Origin: Pseudomonas sediminis
GTDB lineage: Bacteria > Pseudomonadota > Gammaproteobacteria > Pseudomonadales > Pseudomonadaceae
Direction of reading: 5' to 3'
Assembly (NCBI RefSeq): GCF_002741105.1
Contig: NZ_NIQU01000001.1
Span: forward strand, 1-64,000
Length of the DNA: 64,000 nt
The translations under genes and the position numbers were made by a program. Numbering within the stretch: the first letter of the stretch is position 1; each line of letters begins with the position of its first letter. Shown one piece after another: positions 45,768 through 54,075 of the stretch. A model generated the notes under the pieces. The model searched no databases. It was not told where the DNA came from and was given only the letters and a program-made list of their open reading frames with translations.

Positions 45768-46604
45768 ATGAGCAAGCTTGCCGAAAAAGTCCAACAGGAA
45801 CTGATCCACGCCATCGAGAACGATGAGCTGGTACTGCCCACCCTGCCCGAGGTGGCGTTGCGGGTGCGTGAAGCAGCGGAAGACCCGGACGTCGGTATTC
45901 CGCAGATCAGCAAGGTAATCGGTAACGACGCTGCCCTCACCGCGCGCATCATCAAGGTGGTCAACAGCCCGCTGCTGCGCAGCAACAAGGAAATCACCGA
46001 TCTGCAGATGGCCGTTAGCCGTCTGGGCATCAATTACACCTGCAACCTGGCAACCGGCCTGGCCATGGAGCAGATGTTCCAGGCCACCAGCGATGTGGTC
46101 GACCGCAAGATGCGCGAGGTGTGGAACAAGAGCACCGAGATCGCCGGTATCTGTCACGTGTTGTGCCGTCACTACACCCGCCTGATGCCGGACCAGGCCA
46201 CCCTCGCCGGCCTGGTGCACCAGATCGGCGTGCTGCCGATCCTCACCTACGCCGAAGAACACAACGAACTGCTGGCCGACTCCATCAGCCTCAATCACGT
46301 GATCGAGCAGATTCACCCGATCATCGGCGACAAGATCCTGCGTACCTGGGAGTTTCCCGAGCCGATCGCCATCGTGCCGAGCCAGTACCTGGATTTCACG
46401 CGCGACTCGGCCAAGGTCGATTACGTCGATATCGTTCAGGTCGCCACGCTGCAAAGCTACCTGGGTAGCGAGCACCCCTACACCCAGCTGGACTGGAGCA
46501 AAGTGCCGGCATTCTCCAAACTTGGCCTGGACCCGCAGGTCGACATGCAGGCCGACGAAGACCTCTCCGCCGCCATGGAAGCAGCCATGGGCATGCTGCA
46601 ATAA
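45768..46604 (+). CDS. HDOD-domain signalling protein
   Basis: A 278-residue protein with an HDOD domain over about residues 18-215 (LPTLPEVALRVREAAEDPDVGIPQISKVIGNDAALTARIIKVVNS at the N terminus of the domain). HDOD proteins are usually catalytically inactive relatives of HD-GYP phosphodiesterases and act as adaptors in signalling. No other domain is attached. GAGAG precedes ATG. Role unknown; ygfZ lies 46 bp upstream, so co-transcription is possible. Confidence 0.9.
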   Translation: MSKLAEKVQQELIHAIENDELVLPTLPEVALRVREAAEDPDVGIPQISKVIGNDAALTARIIKVVNSPLLRSNKEITDLQMAVSRLGINYTCNLATGLAMEQMFQATSDVVDRKMREVWNKSTEIAGICHVLCRHYTRLMPDQATLAGLVHQIGVLPILTYAEEHNELLADSISLNHVIEQIHPIIGDKILRTWEFPEPIAIVPSQYLDFTRDSAKVDYVDIVQVATLQSYLGSEHPYTQLDWSKVPAFSKLGLDPQVDMQADEDLSAAMEAAMGMLQ

Positions 46605-46669
46605 AAGCATCTCGCCACGGATGGCAAAATGCCTCTACACTCGAGCCATCCGCTTGAGGAAGTAGAGCC

Positions 46670-47425
46670 ATGCGTTACGCATTTCTCCTGCTCGTCCTGA
46701 TGCTCGGCAGCGCGCAGGCGGCCGAGCAGGTGCGCCTGACCAACGGCGAATGGCCGCCGTACCTCGGCGAAACCCTGCCCCACCATGGCGTGGCCTCACG
46801 CATCGTTGCCGAGGCATTTGCGCTGCAAGGCGTCGAAGTGCAATGGGAATTTCACCCGTGGGCACGCTCGCTGAAAATGGCCGAACAAGGCACGCGCGAC
46901 GGCAGCGCCGTCTGGCTTGCCAACCCCGAACGCGAACAACACTTTCACATCAGCGAGCCGGTGGTCGAAAGCGGCTACTACCTGTTTCATCGCAAGAGCC
47001 ACGCGTTTGACTGGAGCGATGTCACGGATCTGCGCGGCCTGCGCATTGCGGGTACCCGTGGCTATGACTACGGCGAAGCCTTTCAGCGTGCCGAAGCCGC
47101 CGGAGAACTCGAGGTGGTACGCCTGACCGGTGATGAACAGGGCCTGCGCCAGTTGCTGGCCAGGCGCATCGATGTGTTTCCCGTGGACAAGGTGGTGGGC
47201 TTCGACCTGCTCTATCAGAAATTCAGCGCTGCCGAACGCCAGCGCCTGAGCTTTCATCGCAAGCCTCTGCGCAACGACAGTCTGCATCTGCTGCTATCGC
47301 GCGAAGTGCCGGGCAATGACGAACTGATGCAACGCTTCAATCGTGGCCTGAATCAATTGCGCGGCAGTGGCAAGGTTTCCCAGTACCTGCTGGAGATTCA
47401 GCAGCCGCTAAGCCTCAGCCACTGA
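46670..47425 (+). CDS. Periplasmic substrate-binding protein (SBP_bac_3 type)
   Basis: A 251-residue protein with a signal peptide (residues 1-18, SAQA) and a type 3 solute-binding fold: RLTNGEWPPYLGETLPHHGVASRIVAEAF at the N terminus and GLRIAGTRGYDYG near 120. No ABC permease genes are near, so it may be an orphan sensor-type binding protein rather than a transporter part. The 3' end overlaps the tctE stop by 18 nt on the opposite strand. Confidence 0.88.
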   Translation: MRYAFLLLVLMLGSAQAAEQVRLTNGEWPPYLGETLPHHGVASRIVAEAFALQGVEVQWEFHPWARSLKMAEQGTRDGSAVWLANPEREQHFHISEPVVESGYYLFHRKSHAFDWSDVTDLRGLRIAGTRGYDYGEAFQRAEAAGELEVVRLTGDEQGLRQLLARRIDVFPVDKVVGFDLLYQKFSAAERQRLSFHRKPLRNDSLHLLLSREVPGNDELMQRFNRGLNQLRGSGKVSQYLLEIQQPLSLSH

Positions 47426-48805
47426 TAACGGAAACTCGACACGTACCCGCAGGCCATGCGGCTGCGCTTGATGCAGGCTGATACGAGCCTGATGGGCGCG
47501 ACAGATCTCACCAACGATGGCCAAGCCGAGGCCTGCGCCATTGCCGAGGTTGCTACGTCGGTAGAAACGCTCGAAAACCTTCTCATGTTCGGCCTCGGGA
47601 ATACCCGGACCGTCATCCTCGACCTCGAGTACCGACGGCGCCAGTGCGCGGATGATCAGGTTGCCGCCGGCCGGTGTATGCGCCAATGCGTTATCCAGCA
47701 GGTTATTCAGTAATTCGTTGAGCAACGTGGGCTCGCCATCGATCCACACCGACTGATCAGCCTCCAGCGCCAGCGCGACACCACGGGCATGAGCCAGTGG
47801 CGCCATGGCCAGCCCCAGTTCACGCGCCAGCTGACTGAGATCGATACGCTGAGCACCGCCTTCGGTAATGGCGCGCGCACCACTCTCGATACGTGCCAGC
47901 GACAGCAGTTGATTAGCCAGCAACGTCAGGCGGTCGCCCTGCTGCGCTACCTGCTCCAGCGTGCTACGCCATTGCTCGGGCTGCTCGGCACGCAAGCCCA
48001 GGGTGATACGCGCTTTCAGCGCCGCCAGAGGCGTACGCAACTCATGGGCGGCATCGGCAATGAACTGCGACTGCCGCTCGAACAGGCCTCGCAACCGCTC
48101 GTTGAACTGGTTCAAGGCCTCCACAAGCGGCAGCACCTCTCGCGGCAGACCACTATCCGGCAACGGCTGCAGGTCTTCGCTGGCCCTTTCCGCCACCTCC
48201 CGGCGTAGCGCCTCCAGTGGCCGCAAGGCCAGATTAACGGCCAACCACACCAGCAGCAGTGCACTGAACGAAAGCAAGCCCATACGCCACAAGGTGCCAA
48301 TCAGCAGCTCACGGGCCATGCGCTCGCGCGCGCCCTGCGTCTCCGCTACGCGAATTTCAGCGATGCCATTTAGCTGCGGTTCGCTGACCGGCTGCAGCAG
48401 GCTGACCACTCGCACGCCCTGGTTGCGGTACACGGCGTCGTAGAAGTGCGCCAGCGCCGGATAATCGTCAGTGCGTGGCGTGCCCGCTGGCGCTGGCGGC
48501 AGGTCCTCATAGCCGGAAACCTGATTGCCCTGCAGGTCGAGCACTTGGTAGTAGATGCGTCCGGCACTGTCGTAGGCAAAGGTATCCAGTGCCACATAAG
48601 GAATATTGGCGAGCAGCCGACCGTCGTCGGCATAGAGACCATCGGCCACTGCACGCGCCGATGCCAGTAACGTACGGTCATAGGCGGTGTCAGCTGCGCG
48701 GCGCGCACTCCAATAGGCACTGAAGCTGCTCAGCAACAGGATCAACGATAACAGCAGCGCCAGACGCCGCAGCAGACGCCCACGCAGACTGACACCACGG
48801 TTCAT
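47408..48805 (-). CDS. tctE: Sensor histidine kinase TctE
   Basis: A 465-residue membrane kinase. Two helices (about 10-35 and 165-190) bracket a periplasmic 2CSK_N-type sensor domain; a HAMP-like linker, the HisKA motif HELRTPLAALK with phosphoacceptor His (about residue 252), and a HATPase domain with DNALAHTPAGGN and GPGIPEAEHEKVFERFYR follow. It overlaps tctD by 4 nt. By position it senses tricarboxylates and controls opdH-tctCBA. Confidence 0.93.
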   Translation of the reverse strand: MNRGVSLRGRLLRRLALLLSLILLLSSFSAYWSARRAADTAYDRTLLASARAVADGLYADDGRLLANIPYVALDTFAYDSAGRIYYQVLDLQGNQVSGYEDLPPAPAGTPRTDDYPALAHFYDAVYRNQGVRVVSLLQPVSEPQLNGIAEIRVAETQGARERMARELLIGTLWRMGLLSFSALLLVWLAVNLALRPLEALRREVAERASEDLQPLPDSGLPREVLPLVEALNQFNERLRGLFERQSQFIADAAHELRTPLAALKARITLGLRAEQPEQWRSTLEQVAQQGDRLTLLANQLLSLARIESGARAITEGGAQRIDLSQLARELGLAMAPLAHARGVALALEADQSVWIDGEPTLLNELLNNLLDNALAHTPAGGNLIIRALAPSVLEVEDDGPGIPEAEHEKVFERFYRRSNLGNGAGLGLAIVGEICRAHQARISLHQAQPHGLRVRVEFPLSVAEA

Positions 48806-49473
48806 GCCTCGACCGCTTCCAACAGGTAGCCGAGACCACGGAAGGTGACGATGCGCACGGCGCTGCCCTCGAGCTTCTTGCGCAGGCGATGGACGTAGAT
48901 CTCGATGGCATCCGGGCTGGCATCCTCGTCCAGGCCGAACACCTGCGCCGCCAGTTGTTCCTTGCTCATCACCCGCCCCGGCCTGGCGATCATCGCCTCC
49001 AGCACAGCCTGTTCACGGGCAGTCAGGCTGAGCGCTTCGCCTTTGAGACTGAAACGACGTGCGCCAAGGTCGTAGACCAGGTCGCCGCAGCGCTGCAATT
49101 GCTCACCGCCCAGCACGCTACGCCGCAGCAATGCCTTGACCCGCGCCTCCAGCTCGGTGAGTTCGAAAGGTTTGGCCAGGTAGTCATCAGCACCGAGATT
49201 GAGGCCATGCACGCGATCCTTGACCTCGCCACGCGCGGTCAACATCAGCACCGGCAGGGTCTGGCCACGGTCACGCAGGCGCGCAAGCACAGCAAATCCG
49301 TCCAGGCGTGGCAGGCCGATATCGAGAATCGCCAGCGCGTACTCCTCGCTGGACAGTGCCAGATCAGCAGCGACGCCATCATGCAGCACGTCCACCGTCC
49401 AGCCGGCACCTTTCAGCGCCTGGGCCACGCTCTCCGCCAATTGCGGATGGTCTTCGACCAGCAGAATCCGCAC
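48802..49473 (-). CDS. tctD: Response regulator TctD
   Basis: A 223-residue OmpR-family regulator: receiver domain with phosphoacceptor Asp51 (LAILDIGLPRLDG) and winged-helix DNA-binding domain from about 125. I start at the GTG at 49473 (giving MRILLVEDH) because GGAGG lies 5 nt upstream; the open frame reaches 49656 without a good site. It is divergent from opdH with 264 bp between, where its binding sites must be. Confidence 0.92.
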   Translation of the reverse strand: MRILLVEDHPQLAESVAQALKGAGWTVDVLHDGVAADLALSSEEYALAILDIGLPRLDGFAVLARLRDRGQTLPVLMLTARGEVKDRVHGLNLGADDYLAKPFELTELEARVKALLRRSVLGGEQLQRCGDLVYDLGARRFSLKGEALSLTAREQAVLEAMIARPGRVMSKEQLAAQVFGLDEDASPDAIEIYVHRLRKKLEGSAVRIVTFRGLGYLLEAVEA

Positions 49474-49690
49474 CGCCACCTCCAGCTGCAACATCCTCAA
49501 AGGCGCGCAGTTTAGCGCCGCTACGGCTGCTGTGAATTGCCCAAATGCCAAAGCGGCAAACGAAACGGTATCCGGGCGACCTTGCCTGACCTTAATTGAC
49601 CACACCGGAAAAACTTTTTTCCATGAAAGCCTAGTGAAAGCTTGCCCACATAGCATCGTTAAAAGGTGGCTCGATCCACCTGCTCAAGCG

Positions 49691-49710
49691 ACCTGGCAGT
49701 GGTGCCAGGT
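49691..49710 (+). promoter_or_regulatory. Hairpin in the opdH leader
   Basis: ACCTGGCA-GTGG-TGCCAGGT forms a perfect 8-bp stem 27 nt before the opdH start, just upstream of a CA-rich motif. It may present that motif as single-stranded RNA. Confidence 0.45.
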
Positions 49711-49716
49711 GGCGAC

Positions 49717-49727
49717 AAGAACAAAAA
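49717..49727 (+). promoter_or_regulatory. Crc/Hfq-type CA motif in the opdH leader
   Basis: AAGAACAAAAA contains two overlapping AAnAAnAA matches directly before the CGGAG ribosome site. This is the usual place for Hfq/Crc to block translation while succinate or other favoured carbon sources are present. Confidence 0.65.
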
Positions 49728-49737
49728 CGGAGACCAC

Positions 49738-51006
49738 ATGATGCTCGCAGCCTCACGCCAGGCACTGCCGCCTGTACGCCTGCTCTGCCTGGCAATCGCC
49801 GCCACCGGCGCTGCCCCCCTCGCCAACGCCGCCTTCATCGAAGACAGCACCGCCAGCCTCACTGCCACCAACATCTATCTCAATCGGGATTTCCGCGAAG
49901 GTTCCGGCCAGAATAAACGTGAAGAATGGGGTCAGGGCTTTCGTCTCGACCTGCAGTCCGGCTTCACCGAAGGCACAGTCGGTTTCGGTGTCGACGCCAT
50001 GGGCCTGCTCGGTCTCAAGCTCGACTCCGGTCGAGGCCGCACCGGCACCGATCTACTGCCCGTACATGATGATGGTCGTTCCGCTGACGAATTCAGCCGC
50101 CTAGGCCTGACCGCCAAGGTCAAGGTCTCCGCAACCGAGCTGCGCTATGGCTCGCACGTTCCCGAGCTGCCCGTGGTCAAGGCCAGCGATAGCCGTCTGC
50201 TGCCGCAGGTATTCGAAGGTGGCTTGCTGACCTCTTCAGAACTCGAGGGCCTGACCTTCACCGGTGGTCGCCTGGACAAGGTCATCGACCGCGCATCCAC
50301 CGACGAAGAAGACCTGGTACTGAACAGCAAGAACCGCCGCTTTGCCGGTGGCATCAGTGCCGATCATCTGGACCTGGCCGGCGTCGACTACAAATTCACC
50401 CCGGGTTTCACCGGCCGCTACTACTTCGCCGATCTGGATGACATCTATCGTCAGCACTTCCTCGGCTTGCTCACCAGCCACAAGATCGGTCCTGGCACCC
50501 TGAGCAGCGATCTGCGCCTGATCTACAGCAGCGACAGCGGCGCGGCCAAGGCCGGCAAGGTCGACAACCGCGCCATCAACGGCATGGTCAGCTACGGCCT
50601 GGGGGCGCACAAGTTCGGTCTGGGCTTCCAAGACATGAGCGGCGACACCGGCTTCGCCTACATCGATGGCAGCGATCCGTTTCTGGTCAACTTCGTGCAG
50701 ATCAACGACTTCGCCAACGCGGACGAGCGTTCCTGGCAGGCCCGCTACGATTACAACTTCGCCAGCATCGGGGTTCCCGGCCTGACGTTCATGACCCGCT
50801 ATATCCGCGGTGACGACGCACGTATCGCCGGCTCCGACGACCGTGGCGGCGAATGGGAACGTGATATCGAGTTCAAGTACGTGGTGCAAACCGGCCCGCT
50901 CAAGGACCTCTACGTACGCGTGCGCAACGCCAGCTTCCGCTCCGACTTCGCCCGCGACGCGGACGAGAACCGTGTCATCGTCGGCTACACCCTGCCGATT
51001 TGGTAA
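49738..51006 (+). CDS. opdH: Outer-membrane porin OpdH (OprD family)
   Basis: A 422-residue porin of the OprD family with a signal peptide (residues 1-31, ending ANAA) and an 18-stranded barrel pattern ending in the aromatic residue W. Typical family stretches are FIEDSTASLTATNIYLNRDFREG and YGSHVPELPVVKASDSRLLPQVFEG. OpdH takes up tricarboxylates such as cis-aconitate. The ATG at 49738 has CGGAGA upstream, and tctC follows after 32 nt. Confidence 0.92.
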   Translation: MMLAASRQALPPVRLLCLAIAATGAAPLANAAFIEDSTASLTATNIYLNRDFREGSGQNKREEWGQGFRLDLQSGFTEGTVGFGVDAMGLLGLKLDSGRGRTGTDLLPVHDDGRSADEFSRLGLTAKVKVSATELRYGSHVPELPVVKASDSRLLPQVFEGGLLTSSELEGLTFTGGRLDKVIDRASTDEEDLVLNSKNRRFAGGISADHLDLAGVDYKFTPGFTGRYYFADLDDIYRQHFLGLLTSHKIGPGTLSSDLRLIYSSDSGAAKAGKVDNRAINGMVSYGLGAHKFGLGFQDMSGDTGFAYIDGSDPFLVNFVQINDFANADERSWQARYDYNFASIGVPGLTFMTRYIRGDDARIAGSDDRGGEWERDIEFKYVVQTGPLKDLYVRVRNASFRSDFARDADENRVIVGYTLPIW

Positions 51007-51016
51007 ACAACAACAA
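51006..51016 (+). promoter_or_regulatory. Crc/Hfq-type CA motif before tctC
   Basis: AACAACAACAA contains overlapping AAnAAnAA matches between the opdH stop and the GAGGA ribosome site of tctC. It repeats the arrangement in front of opdH. Confidence 0.65.
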
Positions 51017-51038
51017 GACTCACGAGGAATCATTCATC

Positions 51039-52019
51039 ATGAAATCCGTACTGAACCGCGCCGCACTGGCGACTGCCTGCCTGGCCTTCGCCAGCCAACT
51101 GCTGGCGGCCGAACCCAAGCGCCCCGAATGCATCGCCCCGGCCAAGCCCGGTGGTGGTTTCGACCTGACCTGCAAACTGGCCCAAAGTGGCCTGAAAGAC
51201 GAAGGCCTGCTCAAGGCGCCAATGCGCGTCACCTACATGCCGGGCGGTGTCGGCGCCGTGGCCTACAACGCCGTGGTCGCCCAGCGCGCCAAGGACCCGG
51301 GCACCATTACCGCCTTCTCCTCGGGCTCGCTGCTGAACCTGGCACAGGGCAAGTTCGGTCGTTATGACGAGAACGCCGTACGCTGGCTGGCCGCAGTCGG
51401 TACCGACTACGGCGCAATCACCGTCCGCGCCGACTCTCCGTACAAGAACCTCGACGACCTGGTTCAGGCCCTGAAGAAAGATCCGTCCAGCATCGTCTTC
51501 GGCGCCGGCGCCACCATCGGCGGCCAGGACTGGATGCAGACCGCGCTGATCGCCCGCCTGGCCGGGATCGAACCGAAGAACCTGCGCTATGTTGCCTTCG
51601 AAGGCGGCGGTGAAACCCTCACCGCCATGCTCGGTGGCCATGTACAGGTCACCAGCAGCGGCCTGGGTGAAGTCACCCCGCAACTGGAAGCGAAGAAAGT
51701 ACGCATCCTCGCCGTGCTCTCCGATGAGCGCCTGCCGGGCAAGCTGGCCGAGATCCCGACAGCCAAGGAACAGGGCTACGACATCACCTGGCCGGTGATC
51801 CGCGGTTTTTACATGGGCCCGGAAGTCAGCGACGAGCAGTTCAACTGGTGGAAACAGCAGTTCGACACCCTGCTGGCCAGCGAAGAGTTCGCCAAGCTGC
51901 GTGAACAACGCGACCTGCTGCCATTGTCGGTTACCGGTGATGACCTCAATACCCTGGTGCACAAGCAGGTTGCCGAGTACAAGACCCTGGCCGGTGAATT
52001 CGGCCTGATGCAGGAATAA
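51039..52019 (+). CDS. tctC: Tripartite tricarboxylate transporter binding protein TctC
   Basis: A 326-residue periplasmic binding protein of the Bug/TctC family, with a signal peptide (1-22, ending LLAA). KRPECIAPAKPGGGFDLTCKL after the signal is the tricarboxylate-binding loop typical of TctC. The ATG at 51039 has GAGGA upstream; the open frame begins at 51000 inside opdH. A large hairpin separates it from tctB. Confidence 0.94.
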   Translation: MKSVLNRAALATACLAFASQLLAAEPKRPECIAPAKPGGGFDLTCKLAQSGLKDEGLLKAPMRVTYMPGGVGAVAYNAVVAQRAKDPGTITAFSSGSLLNLAQGKFGRYDENAVRWLAAVGTDYGAITVRADSPYKNLDDLVQALKKDPSSIVFGAGATIGGQDWMQTALIARLAGIEPKNLRYVAFEGGGETLTAMLGGHVQVTSSGLGEVTPQLEAKKVRILAVLSDERLPGKLAEIPTAKEQGYDITWPVIRGFYMGPEVSDEQFNWWKQQFDTLLASEEFAKLREQRDLLPLSVTGDDLNTLVHKQVAEYKTLAGEFGLMQE

Positions 52020-52027
52020 GTGCATCG

Positions 52028-52059
52028 ACAGGTTCGGCGTCGCCCGACGCCGAACCTGT
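52028..52059 (+). promoter_or_regulatory. Large intercistronic hairpin between tctC and tctB
   Basis: ACAGGTTCGGCGTCG and CGACGCCGAACCTGT are perfectly complementary (15 bp) around two bases. It begins 9 nt after the tctC stop. With no U tract it is better seen as an RNA stabiliser or attenuator that raises TctC relative to TctAB than as a full terminator. Confidence 0.75.
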
Positions 52060-52109
52060 AGTTGAGCGCCTCGCCGCTCGATCCTGTCCCAACGCAAGAG
52101 ACCACTGCT

Positions 52110-52553
52110 ATGTACGTTCGCCTGTTCGCTGCGATCTGGCTGCTGTTGTGCGCCTTTCTCGCAGTCATCGCCTGGGGTTTCCAGGCACCCTTCGCCTACG
52201 ACCCTGTCGGCCCGAGGGCCTATCCGCTGCTGCTGCTAGTACTGATGGCTGCTGGTGCCGCCTGGCTGATATTCAAGCCGGGTCCGCATACCGAGGCGCT
52301 CAGCCGCCAGGCGCTGCAGCGTGCAGGCCTGTGCATCCTGACCCTGTTGGCCTACGCCCTGCTCTTCGAACCCCTGGGCTTCGTCCTGAGTACCGCACTG
52401 GCAACCTTCGTTCTGGGCTTGCTGTTCACGGGTCGTGTGCTGCCGTGCCTGATTAGCGGTGCCCTGATGGGCGTGCTGCTGTATGCATTGTTCGATTATG
52501 CGCTAGACGTTCCGCTGCCACTGGGCGTGTTCGAAGCGTTGGTGGAGAGCTGA
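52110..52553 (+). CDS. tctB: Tripartite tricarboxylate transporter small subunit TctB
   Basis: A 147-residue protein with four hydrophobic helices (about 5-22, 32-50, 73-98 and 103-140), the small membrane subunit of the TTT system. AAGAG lies upstream of ATG 52110; the frame is open to 52062. tctA starts one base after the stop. Confidence 0.9.
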   Translation: MYVRLFAAIWLLLCAFLAVIAWGFQAPFAYDPVGPRAYPLLLLVLMAAGAAWLIFKPGPHTEALSRQALQRAGLCILTLLAYALLFEPLGFVLSTALATFVLGLLFTGRVLPCLISGALMGVLLYALFDYALDVPLPLGVFEALVES

Positions 52554-52554
52554 G

Positions 52555-54075
52555 ATGGAAACATTACATTTTCTGATGCAGGGCTTTGACGTCGCCACCC
52601 GGCCGACCAACCTGCTGGTTGCCCTGTTCGGTGCCTTCGTTGGCACCATCGTCGGTCTGCTGCCGGGCCTGGGCCCGATCAACGGCGTCGCCCTGCTGCT
52701 GCCATTGGCCTTCGCCCTTGGCCTGCCGCCGGAAACCGCACTGATTCTGCTCGCCGCCGTCTACCTGGGCTGCGAGTATGGCGGCCGTATTTCCGCCATT
52801 CTGCTCAACGTGCCTGGCGACGCTGCCGCAGTGATGACCACCCTCGACGGCTACCCGCTGGCACGTCAGGGCAAGGCTGGCATCGCCCTGTCGCTGTCGG
52901 CAGTGAGCTCCTTCACCGGCAGCATGATCGCCACCTGCGGTGTGGTGCTGTTCGCGCCGATCCTGGCGAAATGGGCAGTGGCCTTCGGCCCGGCCGAATA
53001 CTTCGTACTGATGATCTTCGCGATTGCCTGCCTCGGCGGCATGGTCGGCGACAAGCCGGTCAAGACCTTGCTCTCGGCCCTGATCGGCCTGGCACTGGCC
53101 ACAGTCGGGGTCGACTCCACTACCGGGGTCTACCGCTTCACCTTCGACAGCGTCAGCCTGTCCGACGGTATCCAGTTCGTCATCGTGGTGATCGGTTTCT
53201 TCAGTGTCAGCGAGATTCTGCTGATGCTGGAAAACACCCACAACGGCCAGAAAGCCGTGAAGGCCAGTGGCCGCGTGCTGTTCAACTTCAAGGAATACTG
53301 CTTCACCTTCTGGACCATGATTCGCAGCTCGGTCGCCGGTTTCATCATCGGCGTACTGCCGGGCGCCGGTGCCACCATTGCCAGCGCCATGACCTACATG
53401 ACCGAGAAGCGCCTGGCGGGTGACAGCGGCAAGTTCGGCGACGGTGACCTGCGTGGTGTTGCGGCGCCAGAGTCGGCCAACAACGCGTCGGCTTGCGGCT
53501 CGCTGATCCCGATGCTGACACTCGGCGTACCCGGTTCGGGCACCACTGCCGTGATGATCGGTGCGCTGACTCTGTATAACATCACGCCCGGCCCGCTGCT
53601 GTTCGAACAGCAGCCCGACGTGGTCTGGGGTCTGATCGCCTCGCTGTTCATCGGCAACATTATCCTGCTGGTCATGAACATCCCGCTGGTCGGCCTGTTC
53701 TCGCGCATGCTCAGCGTGCCGAACTGGGTGCTGGTACCTGCCATCACCGTGATCAGCATGGTCGGCGTGTACGCTGTACACAGCACCACCTTCGACCTGG
53801 TACTGATGATCGCCCTCGGCGTATTCGGCTACATCCTGCGCAAGCTGGACTTCCCGCTCTCGGCCGTGATTCTCGGCTTCGTCCTGGGCGAGATGATGGA
53901 AGACAACCTGCGTCGCGCCCTGTCGATCTCCGCGGGTGACTTGGGCATCCTCTGGGGCAGCCCGATCACCCTGGTACTGTGGGCGCTGGTCGCGCTGATG
54001 CTGGCTCTGCCGGGCATTCGCTGGATGCGTCGACGCAAGCAGGTCAAGGCGCAGGCTGATGCCTCTGCCGCGTGA
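52555..54075 (+). CDS. tctA: Tripartite tricarboxylate transporter large subunit TctA
   Basis: A 506-residue membrane protein with about 12 helices. The family signatures GLLPGLGPINGVALLLP (about 35-51) and GVLPGAGATIASAMTYMTEKR (about 265-285), a repeated GxxPGxG motif, are both present. It drives proton- or sodium-coupled uptake of citrate-type acids delivered by TctC. Its end overlaps the next gene by 17 nt. Confidence 0.95.
   Translation: METLHFLMQGFDVATRPTNLLVALFGAFVGTIVGLLPGLGPINGVALLLPLAFALGLPPETALILLAAVYLGCEYGGRISAILLNVPGDAAAVMTTLDGYPLARQGKAGIALSLSAVSSFTGSMIATCGVVLFAPILAKWAVAFGPAEYFVLMIFAIACLGGMVGDKPVKTLLSALIGLALATVGVDSTTGVYRFTFDSVSLSDGIQFVIVVIGFFSVSEILLMLENTHNGQKAVKASGRVLFNFKEYCFTFWTMIRSSVAGFIIGVLPGAGATIASAMTYMTEKRLAGDSGKFGDGDLRGVAAPESANNASACGSLIPMLTLGVPGSGTTAVMIGALTLYNITPGPLLFEQQPDVVWGLIASLFIGNIILLVMNIPLVGLFSRMLSVPNWVLVPAITVISMVGVYAVHSTTFDLVLMIALGVFGYILRKLDFPLSAVILGFVLGEMMEDNLRRALSISAGDLGILWGSPITLVLWALVALMLALPGIRWMRRRKQVKAQADASAA

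Noticed and set aside
52564..53781. A 405-codon open frame opposite tctA
   Set aside because: Antisense of a conserved transporter, with Q/H/D-rich composition and no start signals.
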